A DNA stretch of 64,000 nucleotides, taken from Paraneptunicella aestuarii. Its GTDB lineage: Bacteria; Pseudomonadota; Gammaproteobacteria; Enterobacterales; Alteromonadaceae. This document shows, in pieces, positions 34,430 through 43,764 of this stretch (the first letter of the stretch is position 1; each line of letters starts with the position of its first letter). Under the pieces are notes generated by a model, which worked only from the letters and a program-made list of their open reading frames with translations, did no database searches and was not told the origin of the DNA. The position numbers were made by a program, and so were the translations under genes. The DNA lies in contig NZ_CP074570.1 of assembly GCF_019900845.1 (NCBI RefSeq), forward strand, positions 4,774,001 through 4,838,000, read 5' to 3'.

Positions 34430-36118
34430 TCACCCCTGAGTAGACGCATATTTTTCATCTTTAATACTTGCGTCTTCGTTGCCTGCTTCTTTGCTTGTTG
34501 TTTCTTCGCTGATCGTTTCTTGAATAGCCTCTTCGATATCGCTTGGACGCAACAATTTCTCAATTTCAGCGATACGGCGGCTTGCCTTGGCCAGCAACTT
34601 AACAATACGTTTGTAATGCCCAAGTACGTTAAAAGCAAATTGAATATTCGCACCAGAAACGGAGGCACTCTTAATATGTTTAAGCAGCTTTTCATTGGTC
34701 TCATCGACAACTGAAACTAACTGTGAAACATCTTTGCTCAAGGCCTTTGAATAGGGTTCGCGAAAGTGTTCAATTGCCAAGTTGTAACTGCCGAGCAAAG
34801 GGTCGAATATCTCTAACAGTTTAGGATCCTCATCCAGCTTCTCGCTTTTGCATATATCCCGATCCATAAACAACAAATTAGACAGATTCTGGCTGCACTT
34901 TATCTCTAAATTCAATACATGCGCCAATTCATCCGCCATTGGCTGACGAAACAGCTGAATAACAAAATCATCTAATTTCGCTAATAATCGCTCCATTTGA
35001 TCGACTTCTTTTAACGCCAATTTCTTGTCTGTATTTTGCAAAATAGAGATAGTCATCGAATGCAGGTTTTTCAGTTCCAGCAAAATAGATTGAGCCGCCA
35101 CGGGGGGCATTGTCAGCGTTGTTTTGTCAACATATCGTAATCTCAAAGGCTCTCGTTGTTCCGATATAAATCGCTTTCTCAGAAAATGTGATATTTTCGG
35201 CTCCAAAGGTATCATTAGCAGCACGCCAATCACGTTGAACAAGGAGTGGTAAACAGCTAGCCAAAATGCCGCATTTCCTCCCATCAATTTTTGTTCATAA
35301 GCTTCCGAGAATACTTCAGATACCAACGGTAATAATAATAATGCGGCTGTACCGGCAACCAGATTAAAAATCACATGTGCCCAAGCGACTCGTTTAGCAT
35401 TAGGTGTTGCACCAATAGTTGCCAATAATGCTGTTGAAGTTGTACCAACATTAGCACCGATTACCGCAGCAGCGCCTAACTCAAGAGGCACAGTTCCGGC
35501 ATTAACCAACGTCAAAATCATTGCCATTGAAGCACTGGATGATTGCATTACAGCTGTCATAACAATACCGAGGCCAATAAACATCATGACGTGATACGTA
35601 TCGAATGTTCCAGCATCCACAAAGGCAAAGCTTCCCTGATGATCGGCTAATGCGCTTTGCAGTAAATCCAAACCAACAAACAGCAAACCAAATCCGGCTA
35701 ATGCACTGCCAACCGCTTTTAAACGGGCTCCCTGAGAGAGAATATGCAAGAAAGCACCAATACCCACTAACGGAAGCGCGAAGATCTCGACTTTTACCTT
35801 GAATCCGATCAGGGCAACGATCCAGCCTGTCATTGTTGTGCCAACATTACTGCCAAATACCACCCAGGCCGATTGCCCCATAGTAAGCAGTCCAGCATTG
35901 GCAAAACCAATGGTAGCCACAGTAACCACGCTGGAAGATTGAACGAGAGAAGTTAAGGTAAAGCCAGAAATAAAACCTCGGGTTTTGGTATTGGTTCCAG
36001 CATATAAATAATGTTCCAGCTTCTCTCCTGCCGATTGTTTTAAACCATCAGTAAGATGCAGCATTCCCAACAAGAACAAGCCTATTCCACCCAGCAATGT
36101 GCCAATCGCAATGATCAA
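34430..36118 (-). CDS. Na/Pi cotransporter family protein (NptA/YjbB-like)
   Basis: 562 residues starting at a TTG (36118). The transporter half (1-300) has two inverted QSSS repeats, TSLVQSSSVVTVATIGFANAG and TAVMQSSSASMAMILTLVNAG, diagnostic of the SLC34/NptA family. The cytoplasmic C-terminal half is a helical PhoU-like domain (about 340-520). It probably moves phosphate with sodium; the E. coli homologue YjbB exports phosphate. A Glu/Ser-rich tail ends the protein. It converges with the CadC-like gene. Confidence 0.9.
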   Translation of the reverse strand: MIIAIGTLLGGIGLFLLGMLHLTDGLKQSAGEKLEHYLYAGTNTKTRGFISGFTLTSLVQSSSVVTVATIGFANAGLLTMGQSAWVVFGSNVGTTMTGWIVALIGFKVKVEIFALPLVGIGAFLHILSQGARLKAVGSALAGFGLLFVGLDLLQSALADHQGSFAFVDAGTFDTYHVMMFIGLGIVMTAVMQSSSASMAMILTLVNAGTVPLELGAAAVIGANVGTTSTALLATIGATPNAKRVAWAHVIFNLVAGTAALLLLPLVSEVFSEAYEQKLMGGNAAFWLAVYHSLFNVIGVLLMIPLEPKISHFLRKRFISEQREPLRLRYVDKTTLTMPPVAAQSILLELKNLHSMTISILQNTDKKLALKEVDQMERLLAKLDDFVIQLFRQPMADELAHVLNLEIKCSQNLSNLLFMDRDICKSEKLDEDPKLLEIFDPLLGSYNLAIEHFREPYSKALSKDVSQLVSVVDETNEKLLKHIKSASVSGANIQFAFNVLGHYKRIVKLLAKASRRIAEIEKLLRPSDIEEAIQETISEETTSKEAGNEDASIKDEKYASTQG

Positions 36119-36156
36119 TTCAGGTTACCTTTTATTATTTTCTTTTATTGAATTAC

Positions 36157-36365
36157 TTATGATTCGTTAACTTGCCCGTTAGGCTCCGTCGTCATATTTT
36201 CTTGCAGTTCAGCTTTCTCGGCAACCAAATTTCCAACAACGATAATGGCTCCAAACGTCGCAGACGATCGAATACTGACAAAAAGTCATGATGCCAATAA
36301 GAAGTATGGCAGTTAAATCCAGTTCAATACCAAAAACAGACGCTAAACACACCGTTGTTACTGAC
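36157..36365 (-). pseudogene. Remnant of a cation:dicarboxylate/amino-acid symporter
   Basis: On the minus strand, two frames read TTVCLASVFGIELDLTAILLIGIMTF and then, after a frameshift, RSSATFGAIIVVGNLVAEKAELQEN to a stop. The first resembles the helix before the GAAG hairpin of DAACS symporters, and the second resembles their terminal RTa.nv.Ga.v.sVIVAk. segment, so the middle is deleted. The fragment is short, so the family is tentative. It lies just upstream of the Na/Pi gene and may be decay from an older neighbour. Confidence 0.4.
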
Positions 36366-36496
36366 TAATACAAAGCATTTCACTCATGTTAACAGCAGTA
36401 TACAACGATATAAGAAAGCGAATTATCTTGTTTTGTGGAAGATCAAATACAAAGGAATCAGTAAGTTAGGGGCTAATGGGAAGTAGATAATAAAAA

Positions 36497-36528
36497 ACCG
36501 CTCCTTTACCTAAAATGGAGCGGCTTAA
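36497..36528 (-). terminator. Terminator downstream of gor
   Basis: A stem CCGCTCC / GGAGCGG (7 bp, extended by AAG/CTT) with TTTTTTATT on the minus strand. It lies about 215 bp past the gor stop, beyond palindromic repeat C. Confidence 0.7.
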
Positions 36529-36549
36529 TGTAATTACAAAAACCTACAG

Positions 36550-36704
36550 TCTAAATACCTGTTCCAAACTATCAGTCACCTGTAGAGAATTAGGAGCAAA
36601 CCCTCAGCCGCAGGGAAGCGGCTGAGGAGCCTACATGGAAGTATCCACGGCGAGTTTGCGATAAATCTCTATGGGTGACTGACAATTAAACACTGCTATT
36701 TAGA
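36550..36704 (-). repeat. Palindromic intergenic element, copy C (reverse orientation)
   Basis: The longest arms of the family: CTAAATA at one edge and TATTTAG at the other, then AGTCACC / GGTGACT, GCAAAC / GTTTGC, and an apical CTCAGCCGC / GCGGCTGAG. It lies between gor and its terminator, so it is probably transcribed. Its right flank (as reverse complement) is nearly identical to that of copy D. Confidence 0.85.
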
Positions 36705-36742
36705 GTTAGCAAATGTAAGGTTTCGCTTTTCCAGAGAAAAAT

Positions 36743-38089
36743 TTACATAGTAACAAACTCTTCCGCAGAGGTTGGGTGAATGGCCACACAAGCATCAAAA
36801 TCAGCTTTGGTCGCGCCCATTTTAATGGCGACGGCGAAGCCTTGCAGGATTTCATCCATACCCAAACCTATACCATGCAAACCAACCACTTTTTCGTCAG
36901 CGCCGGCACAAATCAACTTCATACGTGTTTCTTGACGATGACGAGTCACCGCGGTGTACATCGCACCAAAGCTGCTGTTGTAGACCTTAATATTATCTTC
37001 GCCATATTGCTCTTTGGCTTGTTTTTCAGTTAAGCCAATCGTACCAATGGCAGGGTGACTAAACATGACGGTCGGAACCAATGAATAATCCATTTTCGCT
37101 TCTGGCTTACCACCAAACAAACGTTCAGACAGCAAACGACCCGCTTTCACTGCGACAGGCGTTAGCTCAATCTTGCCGTTAACATCGCCTAGTGCATAAA
37201 TATTCTTGGCGGTGGTATTTTCAAATTCGTCGGTTTTGATAAAGCCGCGTTCGTTCAACTCAACATCAGTATTTTCCAAGCCAATATTTTGTACGGCAGG
37301 AGAACGACCAATCGCCCAAATCACTTCATCGACAACCAAAGATTCGCCATTGGTAAAAGAAAGTGTCAAGCTTCCGTCAGCATTCTTCTCTATCTTTTCA
37401 GAAGTGCAGTGAGGATGCAGAGTCGGGCCGTGTTGTGTCATAAATTCCACCAATGTAGAACTCAGCATTTCGTCAAAATTACGTAACGGACGATCATGAC
37501 GGATCACCAAGTGGGTTTCCGTACCTAGAGAATGTAATACGCCAGCCAATTCAACAGCGATATAACCCCCACCAATAACCGCAACGCGTTTTGGCTGCTC
37601 TTGCAAGGCAAAGAAACCGTCGGAATCGATACCTAAATCAGCGCCGGGAATATCCGGGAAGTTGGGTCTACCACCTGTTGCAATCAGGATATGATCAGCT
37701 GTGTATTCTTGACCATTTACCGACACCGTGTTGTTGTTCACAAACTTGGCGTAACCTTCAATACGAGTGATGCCATTCTTTGCCAATACTCTGTCGTAAG
37801 AGCCATGAATACGATCAATATAAGCTTCGCGACTATCAACCAAAGTTTTCCAATCAAAATTGTTCAGCGTGACATCAAAGCCATAGTCTTGTGCGTACAA
37901 CTTGATTGCCTCAGCAACCTGAGCCCCAAACCACATGGCTTTTTTCGGTACACATCCAACATTGACGCAGGTTCCACCAACCACTTTACCTTCTATCAGA
38001 GCAACCTTTGCTCCGCGCATTGCGGCACGATTTGCCGAAGCAATACCACCACTTCCCGCACCTATACAAATATAATCAAAATCAGCCAT
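36743..38089 (-). CDS. gor: Glutathione-disulfide reductase
   Basis: 448 residues from ATG 38089 ([15 protein letters not shown]) with GAGA upstream; an extension to 38119 is less typical. The FAD loop is [15 protein letters not shown]; the redox disulfide is C41/C46 in [13 protein letters not shown]; the NADP-binding [17 protein letters not shown] loop is followed by the downstream Arg of [12 protein letters not shown], fitting NADPH. The catalytic His-Glu pair is in AIHPTSAEE. It keeps glutathione reduced in the cytoplasm. A palindromic repeat and a terminator follow it. Confidence 0.95.
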   Translation of the reverse strand: MADFDYICIGAGSGGIASANRAAMRGAKVALIEGKVVGGTCVNVGCVPKKAMWFGAQVAEAIKLYAQDYGFDVTLNNFDWKTLVDSREAYIDRIHGSYDRVLAKNGITRIEGYAKFVNNNTVSVNGQEYTADHILIATGGRPNFPDIPGADLGIDSDGFFALQEQPKRVAVIGGGYIAVELAGVLHSLGTETHLVIRHDRPLRNFDEMLSSTLVEFMTQHGPTLHPHCTSEKIEKNADGSLTLSFTNGESLVVDEVIWAIGRSPAVQNIGLENTDVELNERGFIKTDEFENTTAKNIYALGDVNGKIELTPVAVKAGRLLSERLFGGKPEAKMDYSLVPTVMFSHPAIGTIGLTEKQAKEQYGEDNIKVYNSSFGAMYTAVTRHRQETRMKLICAGADEKVVGLHGIGLGMDEILQGFAVAIKMGATKADFDACVAIHPTSAEEFVTM

Positions 38090-38391
38090 TGCTATCTCAT
38101 TCTTGGTTTGCCTGTGCATAACTTCGGATTTTTCACCGAGAAATGCAAATTGGTTTTTTATATGGGGTTGATTAACTTTATTGAAAGATACCAGAAAGAG
38201 GCAATCTCACACCGGCAACGGGTAATTATTTGCCTCATTATTCTCTTCTACATTCACTTTTTTGATCTATAACAAAAGAAACCGCCGCCATCATTTGAAA
38301 AAGGTCAATTCATGAACAAGACTGTATCGAGCAGGTAACACATCACATTGCAATTCACGCACTGATAACCGTTATCACAGAGGAGATGAAC

Positions 38392-38865
38392 ATGAGTTTT
38401 TTACCTAACCTTTTTCACAGCAGCAAAAACCACTCCCCCAGTTCACTACGTAACCAAATTGACAAGGTGTTTGAAAATTTCTTTACCGACTGGCCAGAGG
38501 TTAACCCTTACGATGAGCGTTCGACGAACTTTTTGAAGCCGGCTGTTGATGTAGCAGAAACCAATGAGCACTTTGAGATTAAAGCCGAATTACCAGACAT
38601 GAAAAAAGAAGACATTCATCTGGAAATGCACGGCAATACGCTAGTGTTACACGGTGAAAAGAAATTCGAAAAAGAAGAGAAAAAAGACAAAGGCTATCAT
38701 TTGATTGAACGTACTTACGGTTCATTCCGTCGCGTTATTCCATTGCCTTTTGAAATTGCAAATGAAGAATCAATACATGCCACTTATAAAGACGGCTTAT
38801 TGACAGTAATGATTGCAAAGCCCAAAGAATCAATTGAGAAACAACGAAAAATTGATATCAAGTAA
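38392..38865 (+). CDS. Hsp20-family small heat-shock protein
   Basis: 157 residues from ATG 38392, which is 6 nt after GAGGAG; the ATG at 38386 is too close to that site. An N-terminal arm (1-45) precedes an alpha-crystallin domain (about 48-140: KPAVDVAETNEHFEIKAELPDMKKEDIHLEM, YGSFRRVIPLPFEI) and the C-terminal I-x-I type tail (QRKIDIK). It is an ATP-independent holdase that oligomerises in the cytoplasm. A TTCG-tetraloop terminator follows. I do not see a clear sigma-32 promoter. Confidence 0.95.
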   Translation: MSFLPNLFHSSKNHSPSSLRNQIDKVFENFFTDWPEVNPYDERSTNFLKPAVDVAETNEHFEIKAELPDMKKEDIHLEMHGNTLVLHGEKKFEKEEKKDKGYHLIERTYGSFRRVIPLPFEIANEESIHATYKDGLLTVMIAKPKESIEKQRKIDIK

Positions 38866-38930
38866 AAGGGCAAACGCCAGTTTTAAACATTCCTTCTACG
38901 CTAATATTTGCGTTTCACGACACTCACTCC

Positions 38931-38955
38931 AAGGCACTTCGGTGCCTCTTTTTTT
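38931..38955 (+). terminator. Terminator of the Hsp20 gene
   Basis: AGGCAC-TTCG-GTGCCT with an UUCG-type tetraloop, followed by CTTTTTTT. About 65 bp past the stop. Confidence 0.9.
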
Positions 38956-39029
38956 GTTCGCGATCCACCATTCCAATGGAACAAGGCATAGCCCGAAATC
39001 TCTATGCCCTCTACACATTAAGCGAATAC

Positions 39030-39134
39030 CTAAGCGAAAAAGTTCGCGTCTTCCTTGTTTACTTCTTTACCAATAAAACGATATAAGGAAACACCACAAA
39101 ACAGAAGGATAATACTTACAGCAAAGTCAAACAT
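39030..39134 (-). CDS. Small membrane protein candidate (34 aa)
   Basis: A short minus-strand frame, ATG at 39134 and TAG at 39030-39032, with a good ribosome site (AAAGGTGAG about 5 nt upstream). The product begins MFDFAVSIILLFCGVSLYRF, one hydrophobic helix, and ends with a charged IGKEVNKEDANFFA tail. Such one-helix proteins are common and often missed. The family is not recognised. It lies between the Hsp20 terminator and prlC. Confidence 0.45.
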   Translation of the reverse strand: MFDFAVSIILLFCGVSLYRFIGKEVNKEDANFFA

Positions 39135-39529
39135 ATTACTCACCTTTCTTGTTGTATTCTAAATAAGCCCATTTCCGGCACCCAACTCGAAGAAAGCAGT
39201 ATTCATGCCAAACGTGTAAAAAATTTCCTATAAATTTACACCCATGTACTGCTGGTTACATTCCTTACGCCTCGAATATGTTCTTATCGACAAAAATAGA
39301 AATAACTTAATAATGGATAATATTTTTCTTGTTTATTATTTACAACCCCAAACAACAATTAAAGGTTAATATTTATACCGAATTAAACTAAAGTATTAGC
39401 CATCCAGAGGTCTAATGCTCACAAAACTTTTACAATCTTTTGATATCTAAGGAGCAGAATTTGCTTGAGTTTTGCCGTTTAAATCCTATAAATGGGTAAA
39501 GAAGACAAATATAAATTCAGGACATCTCA
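39135..39529. other. AT-rich intergenic region upstream of prlC
   Basis: About 395 bases that must contain the promoters of the 34-residue ORF and of prlC. I found no convincing hairpin, RNA gene or operator. Confidence 0.4.
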
Positions 39530-41551
39530 ATGAGCCATACCGACCTGCCTCGTTTCTCAGAAATCAAGCCAGAACATATTGTTGAACAAGTAAAATCCCT
39601 AATCGAAAAATGCAAATCGACGATTGAAGAAAAGTTAAAACAAGATCATTTCACTTGGGAAAACCTGATTACGCCAATTGACGAAGTAGAGGATGAGCTG
39701 AATAAATATTGGTCTCCGGTGTCGCATATGAATTCAGTGGTCAATACAGACGAATTACGTGAAGCCCATGATGCCTGCTTACCTTTAATTTCTGAATTCG
39801 GTACCTGGTTAGGCCAACACAAACAGTTGTTTGACGCCTACTGCCAAATTCGTGACGACGCCAGTTTCTCCTCTCTCAATGAGGCTCAGCAAAAAGTCCT
39901 TACCGACTCCATTCGCGATTTTGAATTGTCTGGCGTAGCGTTACCTGATGATAAGAAAAAGCGCTTTGGAGAAATTCGAGCTCGCCTTTCAGAACTCGCT
40001 TCAAACTTTGGTAATAACGTGATGGATGCCACTTTAGGTTGGACAAAACTGGTAACAGACGAAGAAGATTTGGCAGGTATCCCCGAAACCGCAAAGGCAG
40101 CCGCAGCGCAGGCAGCTCGCCAAAAAGACTTGCAAGGCTGGTTGTTTACACTCGATTTCCCTAGCTACTTGCCAGTATTAACCTATGCCGACAACCAAGA
40201 GCTACGTCGCGAAATGTATACCGCCATGTCAACTAAAGCCTCCGATCAAGGCCCTAACGCTGGCAAATGGGACAATACGCCATTAATCGACGAAATTTTG
40301 GCGTTACGGGCAGAAAAAGCCAAATTACTTGGCTTTGACAGCTACGCAGCTCTGTCGCTTGCCACAAAAATGGCAGAAGCCACTGAGCAGGTAAACCACT
40401 TCTTGCACGACTTATCAGTGCGTTCATTGCCACAAGCAAAACGTGAGCTACAAGAAATTTACGATTTTGCTGCAGAGAATTTTGGTGCCACCAATTTAGA
40501 AGTTTGGGACATTCCCTATTACGCAGAGAAATTGAAGCACAAGCTTTTCAGTATTTCAGACGAAATGCTGCGCCCATACTTCCCGGAAGAAAAGGTGATA
40601 AACGGTTTATTTGAAGTGGTTTCACGCTTATACGGTATCAAAATCAAAGAATGCAAAGGCATCGACGTATGGCATAAAGATGTGCGCTTCTTTGATATTA
40701 CCGACAAAGATGGCGAAAAACGCGGTAGCTTCTACCTCGATCTTTACGCCAGAGAACGCAAGCGAGGCGGAGCCTGGATGGACGAGTGCATATCGCGCCG
40801 TGAACGCTCCGACGGCTCACAACAATATCCAGTCGCTTATCTAAACTGCAATTTCAGCGGCCCGATTGATGGCAAGCCAGCCTTATTCACTCATGACGAA
40901 GTCATCACCCTGTTCCATGAATTTGGTCATGGCTTACATCATATGCTGACTAAAATTAATGTCTCTGGCGCTTCTGGCATCTCCGGCGTACCTTGGGATG
41001 CCGTTGAATTACCAAGCCAATTTCTGGAAAACTGGTGTTGGGAGAAAGAAGCGCTTTCCTTTATCTCCGGACACTACGATACCGGTGAACCATTGCCAGA
41101 TGACATGTTAAAAAACATGTTAGATGCCAGAAACTTCCAGGCAGCCATGCAAATGGTCAGGCAGTTGGAGTTCTCTATGTTCGATTTCCGTTTGCATGAA
41201 CATTATCAATCAAACCCACCAACGAACGTGCAAGAAGTGCTGGATAAAGTGAGACAAGAAACATCCGTGGTAATCCCACCGTCCTTTAGCCGATCCCAAA
41301 ATTCATTCTCACATATTTTTGCTGGTGGATATGCCGCAGGCTATTACAGCTACAAGTGGGCGGAAGTGCTGTCTGCAGATGCCTATAGCCGTTTTGAAGA
41401 GGAAGGCATTTTCAACCGCGAAGTGGGTGAATCCTTTATGCACCACATTCTGGAAATGGGCGGCAGTAAAGAACCCATGGACTTGTTCAAAGCTTTCCGA
41501 GGAAGAGAGCCCGAAATCGACGCACTACTGAGACACAGCGGGATCCAGTAA
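39530..41551 (+). CDS. prlC: Oligopeptidase A (M3 metallopeptidase)
   Basis: 673 residues, normal length. The zinc site is HEFGH (463-467) in LFHEFGHGLHHML, with the third ligand Glu downstream in AVELPSQFLENWCWEKEAL. The long helical N-terminal half and SYKWAEVLSADAYSRFEEEGIF near the end are typical. It degrades short peptides, including cleaved signal peptides, in the cytoplasm. The next gene starts 1 bp after its stop, so they form an operon. Confidence 0.95.
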   Translation: MSHTDLPRFSEIKPEHIVEQVKSLIEKCKSTIEEKLKQDHFTWENLITPIDEVEDELNKYWSPVSHMNSVVNTDELREAHDACLPLISEFGTWLGQHKQLFDAYCQIRDDASFSSLNEAQQKVLTDSIRDFELSGVALPDDKKKRFGEIRARLSELASNFGNNVMDATLGWTKLVTDEEDLAGIPETAKAAAAQAARQKDLQGWLFTLDFPSYLPVLTYADNQELRREMYTAMSTKASDQGPNAGKWDNTPLIDEILALRAEKAKLLGFDSYAALSLATKMAEATEQVNHFLHDLSVRSLPQAKRELQEIYDFAAENFGATNLEVWDIPYYAEKLKHKLFSISDEMLRPYFPEEKVINGLFEVVSRLYGIKIKECKGIDVWHKDVRFFDITDKDGEKRGSFYLDLYARERKRGGAWMDECISRRERSDGSQQYPVAYLNCNFSGPIDGKPALFTHDEVITLFHEFGHGLHHMLTKINVSGASGISGVPWDAVELPSQFLENWCWEKEALSFISGHYDTGEPLPDDMLKNMLDARNFQAAMQMVRQLEFSMFDFRLHEHYQSNPPTNVQEVLDKVRQETSVVIPPSFSRSQNSFSHIFAGGYAAGYYSYKWAEVLSADAYSRFEEEGIFNREVGESFMHHILEMGGSKEPMDLFKAFRGREPEIDALLRHSGIQ

Positions 41552-41552
41552 T

Positions 41553-42251
41553 ATGCCAGCAGAACATTTTGATGCTATTTACGCTCGGGCAGCCGAGCGT
41601 AAGGGCGGTGAAGCAAAGCTGGAATCCATGTTAAGCCAGCCGCTCTCGTCGGACGCGTTAGCGAAACTGGGTGATGACCGCTACCTGGCTGAGTTCACCA
41701 AAAAAGTCTTTCAGTCCGGTTTTGTCTGGCGTGTAGTCGAACAGAAATGGCCTGAATTTGAACGCCTGTTTTTCAATTTCGACATAGAGAAAATGCTGCT
41801 GTTGTCAGATGAAATGTTTGAGCAGAAAGCACAGGATCCCGCGATTATTCGCAACCTGAACAAAGTCATGACCATTCGCGACAATGCCATCATGATTTCA
41901 GATGTGCAGAAATCCCACGGTAGTTTTGCCAACTTTATAGCCCAGTGGCCTGAAAATGACATTATTGGGCTTTGGCAGTATTTGAAACAGCATGGAGCCC
42001 GACTCGGTGGCAACACAGGCCCTTATGCACTAAGAGCATTAGGAAAAGACACTTTCCTGCTTAGCCGAGATGTGGAAGGATACCTGAAAAGTCACGATAT
42101 CATTTCAGGTTCAAGCACTTCAAAACGCAGTCAGGAAGCCATCCAACAGACTTTCAATATCTGGCGAGAGCAAAGTGGACGCTCGTTACAGGAAATCAGC
42201 CGAATCGTTTCCTATTCATCGGGTGACAATAACATCATGCCGGAAGATTAG
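41553..42251 (+). CDS. DNA-3-methyladenine glycosylase I-like protein
   Basis: A 232-residue helical protein of the Tag-related group. DDRYLAEFTKKVFQSGFVWRVVEQKWPEFERLFFNFD and DPAIIRNLNKVMTIRDNAIMISDVQKSHGSFANFI parallel the Tag fold (FvWr.i..kwp...faFd and i.rn..ki.av..NA). LGGNTGPYALRALGKDTFLLSRDV resembles the GG.tg.yfLR..gkd.f.ls.DV motif of the family's DNA-contact helix. The zinc-binding cysteines of E. coli Tag are not evident. It probably removes alkylated purines. It follows prlC with 1 bp spacing. Confidence 0.8.
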   Translation: MPAEHFDAIYARAAERKGGEAKLESMLSQPLSSDALAKLGDDRYLAEFTKKVFQSGFVWRVVEQKWPEFERLFFNFDIEKMLLLSDEMFEQKAQDPAIIRNLNKVMTIRDNAIMISDVQKSHGSFANFIAQWPENDIIGLWQYLKQHGARLGGNTGPYALRALGKDTFLLSRDVEGYLKSHDIISGSSTSKRSQEAIQQTFNIWREQSGRSLQEISRIVSYSSGDNNIMPED

Positions 42252-42281
42252 CCGAGCCTTGAGATACGCTTGATTAAATAA

Positions 42282-42658
42282 CCTCTGCTGCGCATAAGAA
42301 AGCGAACAATAACAATATGAAACTCAATATATTTCAAACTGTTATTGGTCATATGAGTCCCGTTATGCACTAAATAAGTGTGCTTAACTGCAAGTCAGCC
42401 ACAGAAATTTATCGCAGACTCGCCGTGAATCAATCCATTGAGGCTCCACAGCCGCTTCCCTGCGGCTGAGGGTCTGCTCAAAACTTTCTGTTGCTGACTG
42501 ATAGTTTGGAACAGCTATTTAGAATATTTTGAGGAACGTTACTTTTTAGTGAATTCGAGGCGAGTTTACGCGCCAATAGCGAGACTATTGCAAGTAAACT
42601 TAACGAAGAAGTCGCTGAAAATAACCGACTCAAAACGCTTTCTTATGCGCAGCTGAGG
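42282..42658. mobile_element. 377-bp MITE with 23-bp TIRs and 8-bp target duplication
   Basis: Left TIR 42282-42304 and right TIR 42636-42658 are inverted copies of 23 bp with one mismatch (CCTC-T/A-GCTGCGCATAAGAAAGCG). Identical TTAAATAA flanks (42274-42281 and 42659-42666) are a target-site duplication. It has no coding capacity. The interior holds palindromic element D and another hairpin near 42552-42603 (GAGTTTAC / GTAAACTT around CAATAG-CGAGA-CTATTG). The source transposase is not in this window; an 8-bp duplication fits several IS families. Confidence 0.88.
42370..42522 (+). repeat. Palindromic intergenic element, copy D (inside the MITE)
   Basis: CTAAATA / TATTTAG edges, GCAGAC / GTCTGC arms and an apical CAGCCGC-TTCCCT-GCGGCTG hairpin. 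GACTGATAGTTTGGAACAG at its right side is shared exactly with copy C. It is nested in the 377-bp element. Confidence 0.85.
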
Positions 42659-42671
42659 TTAAATAATGGAG

Positions 42672-42701
42672 TAAGGGTGCTAGAAATAGCCCCCTTTTAA
42701 T
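42672..42701 (-). terminator. Probable terminator of the secreted-protein gene
   Basis: On the minus strand AAAAGGGGGCTA-TTTC-TAGCACCCTT forms a 9-bp stem with one mismatch, immediately past the stop at 42709. The trailing T-run is weak. Confidence 0.4.
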
Positions 42702-42708
42702 TTATTGG

Positions 42709-43542
42709 TTATGGTTGTTGATGGGAAAGCACACATTGATAAAAAATATTTGGTTGATTAAGCCCGGATTCTGGAGTGAATCCACCACCAGCCTCAATTA
42801 AAACGGAGCCTTCATTACATTGAAGACGTCCGCCCGTAGCATACGTCATATATGGCAAATTGTTTTCAGAGTTTTGAGTTATCGTGATAGTGGAGCCATA
42901 GCTACCAACGTCATACCTTCTGGTAACGCCATGCGCAACTGTAGTAAACCCCAACCCAGCCAGGTTACCGCCCACACCGGTTGCAGACCCAGCAGTCGAG
43001 GTTAAACTGAAATTGTCGAAATGCGCCTGACCATCACCGTAAGTTTCGATTTCAATCACGATATTGCTACCAACACCGGGAACATTTTCACTGCCAAATT
43101 CAAGCGTAGCTCTTGAGAATGTACCAGCCTGACTAGGGAAAATCGGGTTAATAGATTGCAGTAAAACTTCATCATCGGCTTTAACCGTCACGGTGTAATT
43201 TGGCACTGTGTAATCCAAACGCTCACCGATATCAAACTCCAATACATAATCCGTATTAGCTTCAAGCGTTGCGCTTAATGTTTGCGAAATTTTGGCATTA
43301 CGATAAAGAAACAATGTGTTTTTGTGAGAACCATCGCCAGCTTCACCAGTAAACACAGTATCGGGTGGATTGTAGATACCCGTAATACCCGCTTCTGAAA
43401 CCCAACTTTGAACAGCAAATTGAATATCGCCATCAGAGGAGGCTTGAGCATCAAAATCAGCATTGTTGATGGTAACGGTGGCAGCAAACGTATTTGCAGA
43501 AAGAAGTGCTAATAATCCGAGAGTAACCTTACTAAATTTCAT
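42709..43542 (-). CDS. Secreted hypothetical protein with carbohydrate-binding-like beta domain
   Basis: A 277-residue precursor with a signal peptide (about 1-20, ending NTFAA). TVTINNADFDAQASSDGDIQFAVQSWVS, then DTVFTGEAGDGSHKNTLFLYRNAKISQTLSATLEANTDYVLEFDIGERLDY and FDNFSLTS match the jelly-roll domains of many exported proteins (nadFE...gd......W......G.f.P....f). The C-terminal 80 residues (YDVGSYGSTITITQNSENNLPYMTYA, two Cys) form a separate small domain. Probably extracellular. No catalytic motif seen. Confidence 0.65.
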   Translation of the reverse strand: MKFSKVTLGLLALLSANTFAATVTINNADFDAQASSDGDIQFAVQSWVSEAGITGIYNPPDTVFTGEAGDGSHKNTLFLYRNAKISQTLSATLEANTDYVLEFDIGERLDYTVPNYTVTVKADDEVLLQSINPIFPSQAGTFSRATLEFGSENVPGVGSNIVIEIETYGDGQAHFDNFSLTSTAGSATGVGGNLAGLGFTTVAHGVTRRYDVGSYGSTITITQNSENNLPYMTYATGGRLQCNEGSVLIEAGGGFTPESGLNQPNIFYQCVLSHQQP

Positions 43543-43764
43543 AATCGTCTTCCTATTCCTTGATTATTTAAGAGCCGCTTTTCATAAGCGAGCTTATACT
43601 ACCCATCTGATTCAATAATAAACAAGTCCGATAATTTTTTACATTGTAACCAAAGGTAAATTTTTACACTTTACAAACTATTAGAAAGAATAAAAGTAGA
43701 AGTCACACCAAGCTTTACTTTTGTTTAAGCTTGGCGCATACGGTATGAGGATGATTGATATGGA

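Noticed and set aside
37691..38272. 193-codon plus-strand frame over the 5' part of gor
   Set aside because: Gor is unmistakable on the other strand; the frame is Cys/Ser/Thr-rich as expected for an antisense shadow.
9563..42522. Palindromic elements as integron attC sites
   Set aside because: They have arm and loop features of hairpins, but no R'/R'' core (RYYYAAC/GTTRRRY) pairing and no integron integrase; the recombinase here lacks an evident IntI-specific patch.
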